Below are positions 42,511-51,543 of a stretch of DNA of 64,000 nucleotides, piece by piece. The stretch is taken from NCBI GenBank assembly GCA_052380005.1, contig JBQTCJ010000019.1. One strand, 5' to 3'. The DNA is from Salinarimonas sp052380005 (GTDB lineage Bacteria > Pseudomonadota > Alphaproteobacteria > Rhizobiales > Beijerinckiaceae). The notes beneath the pieces are model-generated. The model did not search any database and was not told the DNA's origin. It saw nothing but the letters and a program-made list of their open reading frames with translations. The position numbers and the translations under genes are program-made. Position 1 is the first letter of the stretch, and every line of letters begins with the position of its first letter.

Positions 42511-43779
42511 ATGCACCACTTCGCCTATCGCGACGGCGTCATGCACGCGGAGGACGTCTCGCTGGAGGCGATCGCGGCGCAGGTGGGCACGCCCTTCTAC
42601 TGCTATTCCACGGCGACGCTCGAGCGCCACTACGACGTCTTCGCCTCCGCCTTCGCCGACATGGACGCGCTCGTCTGCTACGCGATGAAGGCGAACTCGA
42701 ACCAGGCGGTGCTGCGCACGCTCGCGAAGCGCGGCGCGGGCATGGACATCGTGTCGGAGGGCGAGCTGCGCCGCGCGCTCGCCGCCGGCGTGCCCGGCGA
42801 CCGCATCGTCTTCTCCGGCGTCGGCAAGACCCGCACGGAGATGGCGGCGGCGCTCGCCGCGGGCATCCTGTGCTTCAACGTCGAGAGCGAGCCCGAGCTC
42901 GAGGCGCTCTCCTCGGTGGCGACCGAGATGAGCATCGAGGCGCCGATCTCGATCCGCGTCAACCCGGACGTCGACGCGAGGACCCACGCCAAGATCTCGA
43001 CCGGCAAGTTCGACAACAAGTTCGGCATCCCGATCTCCCGCGCCCGGGAGGTCTACGCCCGCGCCGCAGCGCTGCCGGGCATCGCCATCACCGGCGTCGA
43101 CATGCACATCGGCAGCCAGATCACCGACCTCGCGCCCTTCGACAACGCCACCGCGCTGATGGCCGAGCTCGCGCGCGACCTGATGCGCGAGGGCCATCCG
43201 CTCCACCACATGGACCTCGGCGGCGGGCTGGGCGTGCCCTACCGCGAGGACGAGGAGCCGCCGCCGGCGCCCTCCGTCTTCGCGCAGACGATCAAGCGCC
43301 ACACCCGCGACCTCGGGCTCACGCTGCTGTTCGAGATCGGCCGCATGATCGCCGGCAACGCCGGCATCCTGGTGGCGCGGGTCGTCTACGTGAAGCAGGG
43401 CGAGGGCAAGACCTTCGTCATCGTCGACGCGGCGATGAACGACCTCATCCGCCCGACGCTCTACGAGGCCCACCACGACATCAAGCCCGTGCGCCGGCCC
43501 GCGCCGGACGCGCCGCGTCGGGTGGTCGACCTGGTGGGTCCCGTCTGCGAGACGGGGGACTACCTCGCGCAGGGGCGCGCGCTGCCGCCGGTCGCCGCCG
43601 GGGATCTCGTCGCGATCATGACGGCGGGCGCCTACGGGGCGGTGCAGTCCTCGACCTACAATTCCCGTCTCCTCGTGCCCGAGGTGCTCGTCCACGGCGC
43701 ACAGCACGCGGTGGTGCGTCCCCGCGAGACCTACGAGGACCTGATCGGCCGCGACCGCGTGCCGGACTGGCTCGGCTGA
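42511..43779 (+). CDS. lysA: Diaminopimelate decarboxylase
   Basis: A 422-residue fold-type III PLP enzyme, the last step of lysine synthesis (meso-diaminopimelate to lysine). PLP lysine is Lys60 in VCYAMKANSNQAVLR. FEIGRMIAGNAGILVARVVY and GPVCETGDYLAQ (with the active-site Cys) and the C-terminal YGAVQSSTYNSRL motif are all present. A GAAGGCGGCG ribosome site precedes the ATG. Normal length (about 420) and no damage seen. Confidence 0.96.
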   Translation: MHHFAYRDGVMHAEDVSLEAIAAQVGTPFYCYSTATLERHYDVFASAFADMDALVCYAMKANSNQAVLRTLAKRGAGMDIVSEGELRRALAAGVPGDRIVFSGVGKTRTEMAAALAAGILCFNVESEPELEALSSVATEMSIEAPISIRVNPDVDARTHAKISTGKFDNKFGIPISRAREVYARAAALPGIAITGVDMHIGSQITDLAPFDNATALMAELARDLMREGHPLHHMDLGGGLGVPYREDEEPPPAPSVFAQTIKRHTRDLGLTLLFEIGRMIAGNAGILVARVVYVKQGEGKTFVIVDAAMNDLIRPTLYEAHHDIKPVRRPAPDAPRRVVDLVGPVCETGDYLAQGRALPPVAAGDLVAIMTAGAYGAVQSSTYNSRLLVPEVLVHGAQHAVVRPRETYEDLIGRDRVPDWLG

Positions 43780-43841
43780 ACGCCGCGCACGGGCCGGCGT
43801 TGGCGTCTCGAGACCGAACGGAACCGAGACGAGGCGTCCCC

Positions 43842-44318
43842 ATGGCTGCGAAGAAGCACGCGAACGAGCCGCTCTGCGGCAACGGATCGCCCGACGACGA
43901 GCCCGCCACCGGGCGGCTGGCGACCGCCGCGGACGCGACCGAGAAGCCGCCCACGCCCGACATGGTGCCGCACGCTTCCTCCGAGCGGATGACGGGTGAT
44001 CACGCGCCGGTCGACGACGCCCGGCCGAACCCGGCGATGCTCAAGGCGGACGTGGATTCCGGCCGCACCGGCGACAAGAACGCGGTGTTCCACCCCGGCA
44101 TGTCGATGCTCGGCACGGACGACGAGGTCGCCGGCAACCCGGCCTCGCCGGAGCGCGTGCGCTTCGCCCGAGAGGAGGCGGCCCGCAACGCCCCGAAGGA
44201 GGGCGCCCCGGCGCCTGCGGACATCGCCCGCACCGGTGGCGGCCGGGTGGTCGGCGGGTTCGTGGCGCTGATCGTCGTGGTCGGCGTGGTCGCGGTGACG
44301 GCGCTGCTGATGGCGTAG
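43842..44318 (+). CDS. Hypothetical protein with one C-terminal membrane helix
   Basis: A 158-residue protein: a polar, Asp/Pro/Ala-rich N-terminal 130 residues without secondary-structure blocks I recognise, then a single C-terminal helix (VVGGFVALIVVVGVVAVTALLMA), a tail-anchored layout. The N-terminus starts MAAKKHANEPLCGNG. It is 62 bp downstream of lysA and may be cotranscribed. Composition is coding-like (third-position GC as neighbours). Function unknown. Confidence 0.7.
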   Translation: MAAKKHANEPLCGNGSPDDEPATGRLATAADATEKPPTPDMVPHASSERMTGDHAPVDDARPNPAMLKADVDSGRTGDKNAVFHPGMSMLGTDDEVAGNPASPERVRFAREEAARNAPKEGAPAPADIARTGGGRVVGGFVALIVVVGVVAVTALLMA

Positions 44319-44426
44319 CCGACCCGAGAGAGCGGCGGTCACTCGCACGGCGCGCGGCCGGCTCCCTCGTCCTGCGGGGACGACGCGCGGTCCTCAGCGG
44401 GAACGCCGCGGCGCCTCGCGTCCTCG

Positions 44427-44963
44427 TCAGCCGAGCGGGTAGGCCGCCTCGACCACGTAGGGACCGCCCCCGATCTGCTCGCGCGCCGAGAACACCGCGA
44501 GGCGATCGGCGCTGAAGGCGAGGCGGGCGAAGGGGGCGCGCGCCGCGATCCAGGCGGCGACGTCCCGCGGCGGGACCCGGCGCAGGCGGGCGAGGGTGAC
44601 GTGCGGCTTGAACTTGCGGCGCTCCGGCGCGAGCCCCGCGCGGCGCACGAGCCGCTCGGTCTCGTCGTGCAGCGCGACGAGTGCCTCGCTCGCGTGCACG
44701 TTCGCGAACACGGCATGCGGCTTGTCACCGCCGAAGCAGCCGAGCCCGTCGAGCTCGATCTCGACGGGCGCGCGGGGCCGCCGGTCGGCGAGGAGCGCGT
44801 AGACGTCCTCCGCGACGTCCTCGTCCACGTCCCCGATGAAGCGCAGGGTGACGTGGTAGTTCTCCGGCTCGATCCAGCGTGCACCGGGCAGCCCGCCGCG
44901 GCAGGCGGCGAGCGACGCGACGACGTCGTCCGGTATCTCGAGCCCGACGAAGAGGCGCGGCAT
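44427..44963 (-). CDS. thpR: RNA 2',3'-cyclic phosphodiesterase (LigT family)
   Basis: A 178-residue 2H phosphoesterase. The two catalytic HxT motifs are His37 in NYHVTLRF and His121 in KPHVTLARL, at the usual spacing of about 85 residues. The start at 44963 (MPRLFVGLEIPDD) is the family start. These enzymes open 2',3'-cyclic phosphates on RNA ends and can ligate tRNA halves in vitro. It is divergent from the DUF2336 gene with a moderately AT-rich 95-bp gap. Confidence 0.92.
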   Translation of the reverse strand: MPRLFVGLEIPDDVVASLAACRGGLPGARWIEPENYHVTLRFIGDVDEDVAEDVYALLADRRPRAPVEIELDGLGCFGGDKPHAVFANVHASEALVALHDETERLVRRAGLAPERRKFKPHVTLARLRRVPPRDVAAWIAARAPFARLAFSADRLAVFSAREQIGGGPYVVEAAYPLG

Positions 44964-45058
44964 GCTGGTCACTCCCCTAACCTGCGACGCAACCGATTTC
45001 ACAATTCCATAAGGACTTTATGCCGTAATGGTAGCCGAGAGGAGCCAAAAGGTCCGAC

Positions 45059-46165
45059 ATGGTGGCACTCATCAGCGTGATGGACGAGATCGACGACATC
45101 GTGTCGAGCGCCGACGCGCGTCGTCGCACGGCCATGCTGCGCAAGATCACGAACCTCTTCCTGGAGAAGGCGCCCGAGCTCGACGAGGAGCGCGTCGGCG
45201 CCTTCGACGAGGTGATCCTGCGGCTCGCGCGGAACCTGGAGTTCCGTGCGCGCATCGAGCTCTCGGAGCGCCTCGCAGACCAGGCGATGGCCCCGCGCCA
45301 GGTGGTGCGCGATCTCGCCTTCGACGACGAGGTGGCGGTCGCAGCCCCCGTTCTCGCGCGCAGCCGACGCCTGTCGGAGGACGATCTCGTGGCCGTGGCG
45401 AACAGCAAGGGGCAGGAGCACCTGCTCGCGCTCTCGCGGCGCGTGAGCCTCTCCGCGCGCGTCACCGACGTGCTGATCGACCGCGGTGACACGGTTGTGG
45501 TGCGCTCGGTGGCGGACAATGACGGCGCGCGCTTCTCCGAGCGCGGGTTCTCGACCCTGCTCGAGCGCGCCCGCGCCGATTCCGCCCTCCAGGAGGTGCT
45601 CGAGGCGCGCCGCCATCTCTCGCCGGAGCAGGTGTCGAAGCTCGTCGAGATCGCCCGCGAGCGCGTGCGCGAGACGCTCCAGGACGAGCTCGGCCAGCGC
45701 ATGCAGCGCGCGATCGACTCCGTCGTGGAGGATCTCGCCCGGCGCATGGCGGACACCGACGCGCCGGAGGTGGCCAAGGCCGACCTCGCCGGCTCCGTCG
45801 ACTTCGTGCGCGCCCGCGCGCGCACCCGCAAGCTCGAGGAGCGCGACGTCGTCGAGTGGCTCAACCGAAACCGCATCGAGGACGCGCTCGCGGCGATCGC
45901 GCACATCGGCGCAATCCCCGTCGAGATGGTGGCGAACGCCTACCACGCGCCGGACTGGGAGGCCCTGCTCTTCGTGGTGCGTGCCACCGACTTCACCTGG
46001 GCGACGCTCAAGCTGCTGCTCACCAAGAAGGCCGGCCGCACGCCCCCGCTCGAACTCACCCAGGCCGCCTTCGAGAGCTTCGAGAAGCTCTCCGTCCAGA
46101 GCGCCCAGCGCGTCCTGCGCTTCGCCGCCGCGCGCGAGCGGTTCGGTCGCGACGGGGGGATGTGA
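45059..46165 (+). CDS. DUF2336 domain-containing protein
   Basis: A 368-residue all-helical protein, characteristic of alphaproteobacteria. The N-terminal half (RRTAMLRKITNLFLEKAPELDEERVGAFDEVILRLARNLE) and VARNDEAVA-like repeats (LAFDDEVAVAAPVLARSRRLSEDDLV) are the DUF2336 signature. HEAT-like helical pairs continue through VDVLIDRGD. It carries AAAAGG about 6 bases before ATG. No function is established for the family; partner binding by the helical repeats is the usual guess. Confidence 0.88.
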   Translation: MVALISVMDEIDDIVSSADARRRTAMLRKITNLFLEKAPELDEERVGAFDEVILRLARNLEFRARIELSERLADQAMAPRQVVRDLAFDDEVAVAAPVLARSRRLSEDDLVAVANSKGQEHLLALSRRVSLSARVTDVLIDRGDTVVVRSVADNDGARFSERGFSTLLERARADSALQEVLEARRHLSPEQVSKLVEIARERVRETLQDELGQRMQRAIDSVVEDLARRMADTDAPEVAKADLAGSVDFVRARARTRKLEERDVVEWLNRNRIEDALAAIAHIGAIPVEMVANAYHAPDWEALLFVVRATDFTWATLKLLLTKKAGRTPPLELTQAAFESFEKLSVQSAQRVLRFAAARERFGRDGGM

Positions 46166-46193
46166 GGGCGCAGTTCCAGGCGAGGCGCGCCGG

Positions 46194-46697
46194 TCAGTAG
46201 ACCCCCGCCGCCTCCCGCGCCACGCCCCGCATCGCCTCCGGCGGACGCGGGAAGCCCCGGCGGTCGCGGTAGTCCGCGAGCGGCGGCCGCGGGTGGCGGT
46301 CCTCTCCGGCCAACGTCCTCGCCACCGCGAGGTCGAGGAGCGCGATCGCCGCGACGCCGCCCATGGCGAGGCCCGCGCGCTCACGCCGCCGTGAGCCGTC
46401 GTCGAGGCCCGTGGCGAGGAGCCCGAGGTCGAGGGCGTCGCCGGCGACGCGCGCCCACATCCACGGCGCCGGATCGTCTGCGGCGAGGAGCGCGACGCCG
46501 GTCGCGACCTCGCGGGCGCCGCAGGCCCGCACCAGTCCCTCGCGGCCCGGGATGCCGACGGCGCGTGCGAGCGCGGGCGCCGCCGCGAGCTCGGCGACGC
46601 CGAGGGCGATGGAGAACAGGCCGAGCCCGCGGGCGAGGCGATCGGTCTCGCGATCGGGGTGCCCGCGGCGGGGCGAGCCGGTCGATTCGTAGCGCAT
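46194..46697 (-). CDS. Small membrane protein next to alcohol dehydrogenase
   Basis: A 167-residue protein. After a charged N-terminus (RRGHPDRETDRLARGLG) it has three to four short hydrophobic stretches (LFSIALGVAELAAAPALARAVG, GLVRACGAREVATGVALLAA, MWARVAGDALDLGLLATGL, GLAMGGVAAIALLDLAVA), ending in a basic Pro-rich tail. The pattern matches the membrane segment that precedes polyketide-cyclase/dehydrase domains in some stress proteins. Its start is 12 bp after the dehydrogenase stop on the same strand. Function unknown. Confidence 0.75.
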   Translation of the reverse strand: MRYESTGSPRRGHPDRETDRLARGLGLFSIALGVAELAAAPALARAVGIPGREGLVRACGAREVATGVALLAADDPAPWMWARVAGDALDLGLLATGLDDGSRRRERAGLAMGGVAAIALLDLAVARTLAGEDRHPRPPLADYRDRRGFPRPPEAMRGVAREAAGVY

Positions 46698-46708
46698 GGG
46701 AGCTCTCC

Positions 46709-47881
46709 TCAGGGCTTGAGCACGACCTTGACGCAGCCGTCCTTCTTGTCGCGGAAGGTCTCGTACAGCGCGGGCCCGTCGGCGAGATCGGCGACGTGGG
46801 TGATCACGAAGGTCGGGTCGATCTGACCCTCCTCGATCCGGCGCAGCAGGTCGTCCGTCCAGCGCTGCGTGTGCGTCTGGCCGGTGCGCACGGTGATGCC
46901 CTTGTTCATCAGGGCGCCGAGAGGGACCTTGTCGGCGAGCCCGCCGTAGACGCCCGGCATGGAGATCGTGCCGGCCGGGCGGATCAGGTAGATGATCTCG
47001 CGCAGAGCGTGGATGCGATCGCTCTCGGCCATCACCGCCTGCTTGGCCCGGTCGTACATCGAATCGACGTGCCCCGACACGTGCGCCTCGAGCCCCACGG
47101 CGTCGATGCACTTCTCCGGGCCCTTGCCGTTCGTGAGGTCGTCGATGCGCTCCATCACGCTCTCGACCTCGAAGTTGATCGTGATCGCGCCGCCGGCGGC
47201 GGCCATGTCGAGGCGCTCGGGCACGCGGTCGATGGCGATCACGCGCTTCGCGCCGAGCAGCACCGCCGAGCGGATCGCGAACTGGCCGACCGGGCCGCAG
47301 CCCCACACCGCGACCGTGTCGGTGTCCTCGATGCCGAGCTGGACCGCCGCCTGCCAGCCGGTCGGCAGGATGTCGGAGAGGAAGAGCAGCTGCTCGTCGG
47401 AGAGCGTGGACGGCACCTTCACGTGCGTCTTGTCGGCGAAGGGGACGCGGATGAACTCGGCCTGGCCGCCGGGATAGCCGCCGGTGAGCTGCGTGTAGCC
47501 GAACAGGCCCGCGGTCGTGCGGCCGAAGGCCTTCTCGGCGAGCGAGGCGTTGCGGTTCGAGCGCTCGCAGACGGAGTAGTTCCCGCGCCGGCACTGCGGG
47601 CATTCCCCGCAGGAGATGGTGAAGGGGATCACCACCCGGTCGCCGGGCTTGAGCGCATGGCGCGACTCGGGGCCGACCTCGACCACCTCGCCCATGCACT
47701 CGTGGCCCATGATGTCGCCGGGCTTCATGCCGGGGATGAAGTCGTCGTACAGGTGCAGGTCCGAGCCGCAGATGGCGCAGCTGGTGACGCGCACGATGGC
47801 GTCGCGAGGATGCTCGATCTGCGGGTCGGGAACGGTGTCGCAGCGGATGTCGTGCTTGCCGTGCCAGCTCAGCGCTCTCAT
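46709..47881 (-). CDS. Zinc-dependent alcohol dehydrogenase (glutathione-independent formaldehyde-dehydrogenase-like)
   Basis: A 390-residue medium-chain dehydrogenase. Catalytic zinc ligands are Cys38 (CAICGSDLHLYD) and His60-Glu61 (MGHECMGEVVEVG). The structural zinc loop is SCGECPQCRRGNYSVC, and the nucleotide fold VAVWGCGPVGQFAIRSAVLLGAKRVIAID ends in an acidic residue (NAD preference). Family relatives oxidise formaldehyde, alcohols or threonine; the NRNASLAEKAFGRTTAGLFGYTQLTGGYPGGQAEFIR insertion is typical of the formaldehyde-dehydrogenase-like subgroup. The start at 47881 (MRALSWHG) is clear. Paired with the small membrane protein. Confidence 0.92.
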   Translation of the reverse strand: MRALSWHGKHDIRCDTVPDPQIEHPRDAIVRVTSCAICGSDLHLYDDFIPGMKPGDIMGHECMGEVVEVGPESRHALKPGDRVVIPFTISCGECPQCRRGNYSVCERSNRNASLAEKAFGRTTAGLFGYTQLTGGYPGGQAEFIRVPFADKTHVKVPSTLSDEQLLFLSDILPTGWQAAVQLGIEDTDTVAVWGCGPVGQFAIRSAVLLGAKRVIAIDRVPERLDMAAAGGAITINFEVESVMERIDDLTNGKGPEKCIDAVGLEAHVSGHVDSMYDRAKQAVMAESDRIHALREIIYLIRPAGTISMPGVYGGLADKVPLGALMNKGITVRTGQTHTQRWTDDLLRRIEEGQIDPTFVITHVADLADGPALYETFRDKKDGCVKVVLKP

Positions 47882-48000
47882 GCGGGGCCTCCGGTTGCGC
47901 GGAGGCTCCGGCCGTCCGCAGGCCCTGTGAACACGAAGGCCGCGGAGGCGTTCCCACGGCCGCGCTCGGGATGCGTCTCCCCAGCGCGGCAGGCGCCCCG

Positions 48001-49398
48001 TCACTGCGTCAGGCGGATCGAGCCGATGCGGCGCGCGATCTCGTCGAAGACACGCTTGAGGTCGGAGGCCTGGGAGACCTCGTAGTAGAGGTCCGAGGAC
48101 GTGGCGCAGCGGCGCAGGAGATCGCGGTTGCCGTTGATCACGCGCACGGTGACGACGACGATGCCCGCCTGCTTGGCGCTGTCGCAGGCGGCGCGCGTGC
48201 GCGCGTCCATGTCGTTCCTGTTGCGGCTGAACTTGCTCTGGGTGTTGTCGCCGTCCGTGAGCAGGATCATGAAGCGCTCGACCTCGTCCCCCGCGATCGT
48301 CCCCGCCTCGACGAAGGGCTCGCGCTCCGTCAGCATCGCCGTGCCCCAGGCCGCGCCGATCGTGACGTTGGTATTGCCGCTGGGCTCCATCTCGCGGATC
48401 GAGGAGACGATTGAGGCGTTTTGCGTCCATACGTCCGCGAGCGGCGCCATGCGCGCGAGCCGCGTATTGGCGCAATTGACCGCCGGAAAGAGGGTGCGCG
48501 GGTCGTCGACATCGACGTCCGCGTCGGTGACGTCGAGGTCGTCGGGAATGTGGTCCCGATCCCAGACGCAGCCGTCCCAGGTCGCCGGCGTCGCCCGGCC
48601 CCACGACGAGCACCCCGTCCTGGGGTCCGCGTCGGCGGCGGCGAAGCGCAGCCAGGAGACGCGCTCCACGTCGATCGGTCCCCCGGGAACCGTGCAGTAC
48701 CCGCTCCCGCGCGGCGGCACCGTGACCCGCGAGGTCAGCGGGCGGGCGGTGCGCACCGTGTCCTGGACCGATTGCGGCACCCGAACGGATATGTCGAAGG
48801 GGACGAGCCCGACGCGGATGCGGTTCGGCCCGCTCGCCGCCTCGCGCATGATGTGCATGAAGCCGCTCGTCGGGTTCGCGTTCGTGCAGGACGCATCACC
48901 GCACAACGCCCGCTTGAGTTCTGTCATCTTCGAGCGCGAGCCCATCGAGCCGGTGTTGTCCATGACCAGCGCGATGTCGATCGACTTGCGGCCGTAGCTC
49001 GCCTCGCTGTAGCGCGAGACCGACACGTCGTCGACGTTGACGACCCGCATGAAGGTGGTCGCGACCTGCACCCGGGCCCGCAGCCACACGGTCTCGTCGA
49101 CCTTGTCGCCGTCGAGCTCGGCGATGACGAGGGACGCGTCCGGGCCGAGCACGGCCTGGAGCTGCTGACGGGCGAAGGCGACGAGGGACTCCTTCGTGGT
49201 CGCGTCGGGATCGCGCACCGCCGCGAGCGCGGCGTTGTCGAGGGCGAGCTGGATGCGGTCCGCGGCGTTGCGTGCACGGGTGTAGTCGACGGCCGCCCCG
49301 ACGAGGCCGAAGAGCGGCACCATCACCAGCGCGAACGCGATGGCGACGTTACCGCTCCTCGCCGCGATCGCCTCGCGCACCCGACGTCTGAGACCCAT
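48001..49398 (-). CDS. TadG-like pilus-associated protein with von Willebrand A domain
   Basis: A 465-residue extracytoplasmic protein. The N-terminus (AAIARSGNVAIAFALVMVPLFGLVGAAVDYTRARNAADRIQLALDNAALAA, from about 12) is the TadE/G signal anchor. From about 145 a vWA domain begins (IDIALVMDNTGSMGSRSKM; MIDAS DxTxS, with ILLTDGDN later). Six cysteines lie in between. Ends in a short SRIASDLKRVFDEIARR. An AGGAGG site supports the ATG at 49398. Such proteins help assemble Flp/Tad adhesive pili or act as secreted adhesins. No tad cluster is nearby. Confidence 0.88.
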   Translation of the reverse strand: MGLRRRVREAIAARSGNVAIAFALVMVPLFGLVGAAVDYTRARNAADRIQLALDNAALAAVRDPDATTKESLVAFARQQLQAVLGPDASLVIAELDGDKVDETVWLRARVQVATTFMRVVNVDDVSVSRYSEASYGRKSIDIALVMDNTGSMGSRSKMTELKRALCGDASCTNANPTSGFMHIMREAASGPNRIRVGLVPFDISVRVPQSVQDTVRTARPLTSRVTVPPRGSGYCTVPGGPIDVERVSWLRFAAADADPRTGCSSWGRATPATWDGCVWDRDHIPDDLDVTDADVDVDDPRTLFPAVNCANTRLARMAPLADVWTQNASIVSSIREMEPSGNTNVTIGAAWGTAMLTEREPFVEAGTIAGDEVERFMILLTDGDNTQSKFSRNRNDMDARTRAACDSAKQAGIVVVTVRVINGNRDLLRRCATSSDLYYEVSQASDLKRVFDEIARRIGSIRLTQ

Positions 49399-49549
49399 GG
49401 CTGCACCTCCTGGCACGCGACCAGGGATGCGCCGGCCCGATTAAGGCAGCCCTAAGAGGGAGGTAGAATTCCCGTTGCATCCGACGGGCATTCGTCACGT
49501 AGTTTCCGAGAAATTGATCGAGTGACGCAAGGGAAACAACGGCTGATCG

Positions 49550-51358
49550 TCAGCCTGCCTCACGCACGGTTGCGACGATCTCCTCGCCGTAACGCGCGAC
49601 CTTGTTCTTGCCGACTCCGTGGCAGGCGGCGAGCGCGTCGAGCGAGCCGGGGCGGCGTTCGGCGATATCGATCATCGTGCGGTCCGTGAAGACGACGTAG
49701 GCCGGCACGCCCTCGTCCTTGGCGAGGCGCGTGCGCAGGGCGCGCAGCGCCTTGACGAGCGGATCGGAGGCGAGCCCCGCATCCGCGATCGCCGCCGCGC
49801 GGCGCGCCTTCTTCGTGTCCTTCGGGGCATGGACGTCGGCGCGCAGCGTCACCGTCTCGCCGCCGCGCAGCACCGCGTCGCCGCGCTCGGTGATGCGCCA
49901 GGCGCCGTAGCCGGTGAGATCGTTCTCGATGAGACCGCCGGCATAGACCTGGCGGATGAGCCCGCGCCACTCGGTCTTGGCCTTGTCGCGGCCCACCCCG
50001 AAGGTGCGGAGGCCCTCGTGCCCGAAGCGACGCACCTGGTCGGTCTCGTCGCCCACCAGGACCGAGACGATGTGCTCCGAGCCGAATCGCTCGCCGGTGC
50101 GCGCGATGGCGGAGAGGATCATCTGCGCCTCGCGCGTGGCGTCGAACAGCGTCACGCCGCCCTCGCACAGGTCGCAATGGCCGCAGGGCTCGGAGGTCTC
50201 GCCGAAATAGGCGAGCAGCGTCTGCCGACGGCAGCGCGGCGCTTCGCACAGGGAAACGAGCGCATCGAAACGGCGGTACTCGATGCGCTTGACCTCGTCG
50301 GGCGCCTGGCTCTCGGCGATCTGCTGGCGGCGCAGCCGCATGTCGTCGAGGCCGTAGAGGGTCAGCGTGTCCGCCGGCGCGCCGTCGCGCCCGGCGCGGC
50401 CGATCTCCTGGTAGTAGGCCTCGATGGTCTTGGGCATCGCGGCGTGGGCGACGAAGCGCACGTCCGGCTTGTCGATGCCCATGCCGAAGGCCACGGTCGC
50501 GACCATGACGATCCCGTCCTCCTGGAGGAACGTGTCCTGGTTCGCCTGGCGGGTCTCCTGCGCGAGACCCGCGTGGTAGGGCAGGGCCCGCAGGCCGAGG
50601 CCGCCGAGCTTGTCCGCGAGGCTCTCCACGGCCTTGCGCGTGGCGCAGTAGACGATGCCGCTCTCCTCCCGGTGCTTGGCGAGGAAGGCCGCGATCTGGC
50701 GCGTCGCGTCGGTCTTCGGGCTCATGGCGAGGCGCAGGTTCGGCCGGTCGAAGCCGTGAACGAAGATGCGCGGCGTGGTCGCCGGGAACAGGCGCTGGGC
50801 GATGTCGTCGCGGGTCGCGGCGTCCGCGGTCGCGGTCAGCGCCATCGTCTGCACGTCGCCGAGCCGCCGGCGCACGTCGCCCAGCCGCGCGTAGTCGGGC
50901 CGGAAGTCGTGGCCCCATTGCGAGACGCAGTGCGCCTCGTCGATGGCGAGCAGCGAGACGCCGCGGCGCATCAGGAAGTCGGCGAGGCTCTCCGAGCCGA
51001 GGCGCTCGGGCGAGACGTAGAGGAGCTTGAGCCGCCCCTCGCGCAGCTCCTCGCGCACCCGTGCCGCCTCCGCCTCGTCGTTGGCCGAGTTGAGCGCGCC
51101 CGCGGATACGCCGTTGTTGCGCAGCGCCGCGACCTGGTCGCGCATCAGCGCGATCAGTGGCGAGACCACCACCGTGAGCCCGTCGCGCACCAGTGCCGGC
51201 AGCTGGTAGCACAGCGACTTGCCCGCGCCGGTGGGCATCACGGCGAGCACGTCCTCGCCGTCGAGCACGGCGCGCACCACGTCCTCCTGCCCGGGCCGGA
51301 AGCCCGGGTAGCCGAAGACGTCCTCGAGGACGCGCAGCGTGTCGGCGATGGTCGGCAT
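49550..51358 (-). CDS. recQ: ATP-dependent DNA helicase RecQ
   Basis: A 602-residue RecQ. Helicase motifs: MPTGAGKSLCYQLPAL (motif I), LLAIDEAHCVSQWGHDFRPDY (motif II, DEAH), ALTATADAATRDDI (III), and QEIGRAGRDGAPA (VI). A zinc-binding RQC region (RRFDALVSLCEAPRCRRQTLLAYFGE...CGHCDLC) and a C-terminal HRDC domain (LRTRLAKDEGVPAYVVFTDRTMIDIAERRPGSLDALAACHGVGKNKVARYGEEI) follow. It unwinds forks and recombination intermediates. Divergent from the next kinase with 185 bp between. Confidence 0.97.
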   Translation of the reverse strand: MPTIADTLRVLEDVFGYPGFRPGQEDVVRAVLDGEDVLAVMPTGAGKSLCYQLPALVRDGLTVVVSPLIALMRDQVAALRNNGVSAGALNSANDEAEAARVREELREGRLKLLYVSPERLGSESLADFLMRRGVSLLAIDEAHCVSQWGHDFRPDYARLGDVRRRLGDVQTMALTATADAATRDDIAQRLFPATTPRIFVHGFDRPNLRLAMSPKTDATRQIAAFLAKHREESGIVYCATRKAVESLADKLGGLGLRALPYHAGLAQETRQANQDTFLQEDGIVMVATVAFGMGIDKPDVRFVAHAAMPKTIEAYYQEIGRAGRDGAPADTLTLYGLDDMRLRRQQIAESQAPDEVKRIEYRRFDALVSLCEAPRCRRQTLLAYFGETSEPCGHCDLCEGGVTLFDATREAQMILSAIARTGERFGSEHIVSVLVGDETDQVRRFGHEGLRTFGVGRDKAKTEWRGLIRQVYAGGLIENDLTGYGAWRITERGDAVLRGGETVTLRADVHAPKDTKKARRAAAIADAGLASDPLVKALRALRTRLAKDEGVPAYVVFTDRTMIDIAERRPGSLDALAACHGVGKNKVARYGEEIVATVREAG

Positions 51359-51543
51359 GAGGCTCCGGGCTCGCGAACGCGGGGGGGCGCCCGCGGCGTC
51401 CTTCTGGCACGGAACGAGGGCCGCGGGGAAGACGTCGCGGGCGGGGCCGGGCGCCGCGGAACGGCCACGCTCGCATATCGCCCGGATTTGTCTAGATTGC
51501 CACGGACACAGCGCTTGCGCGCGAGCGAGATGAAGGCTGCCCG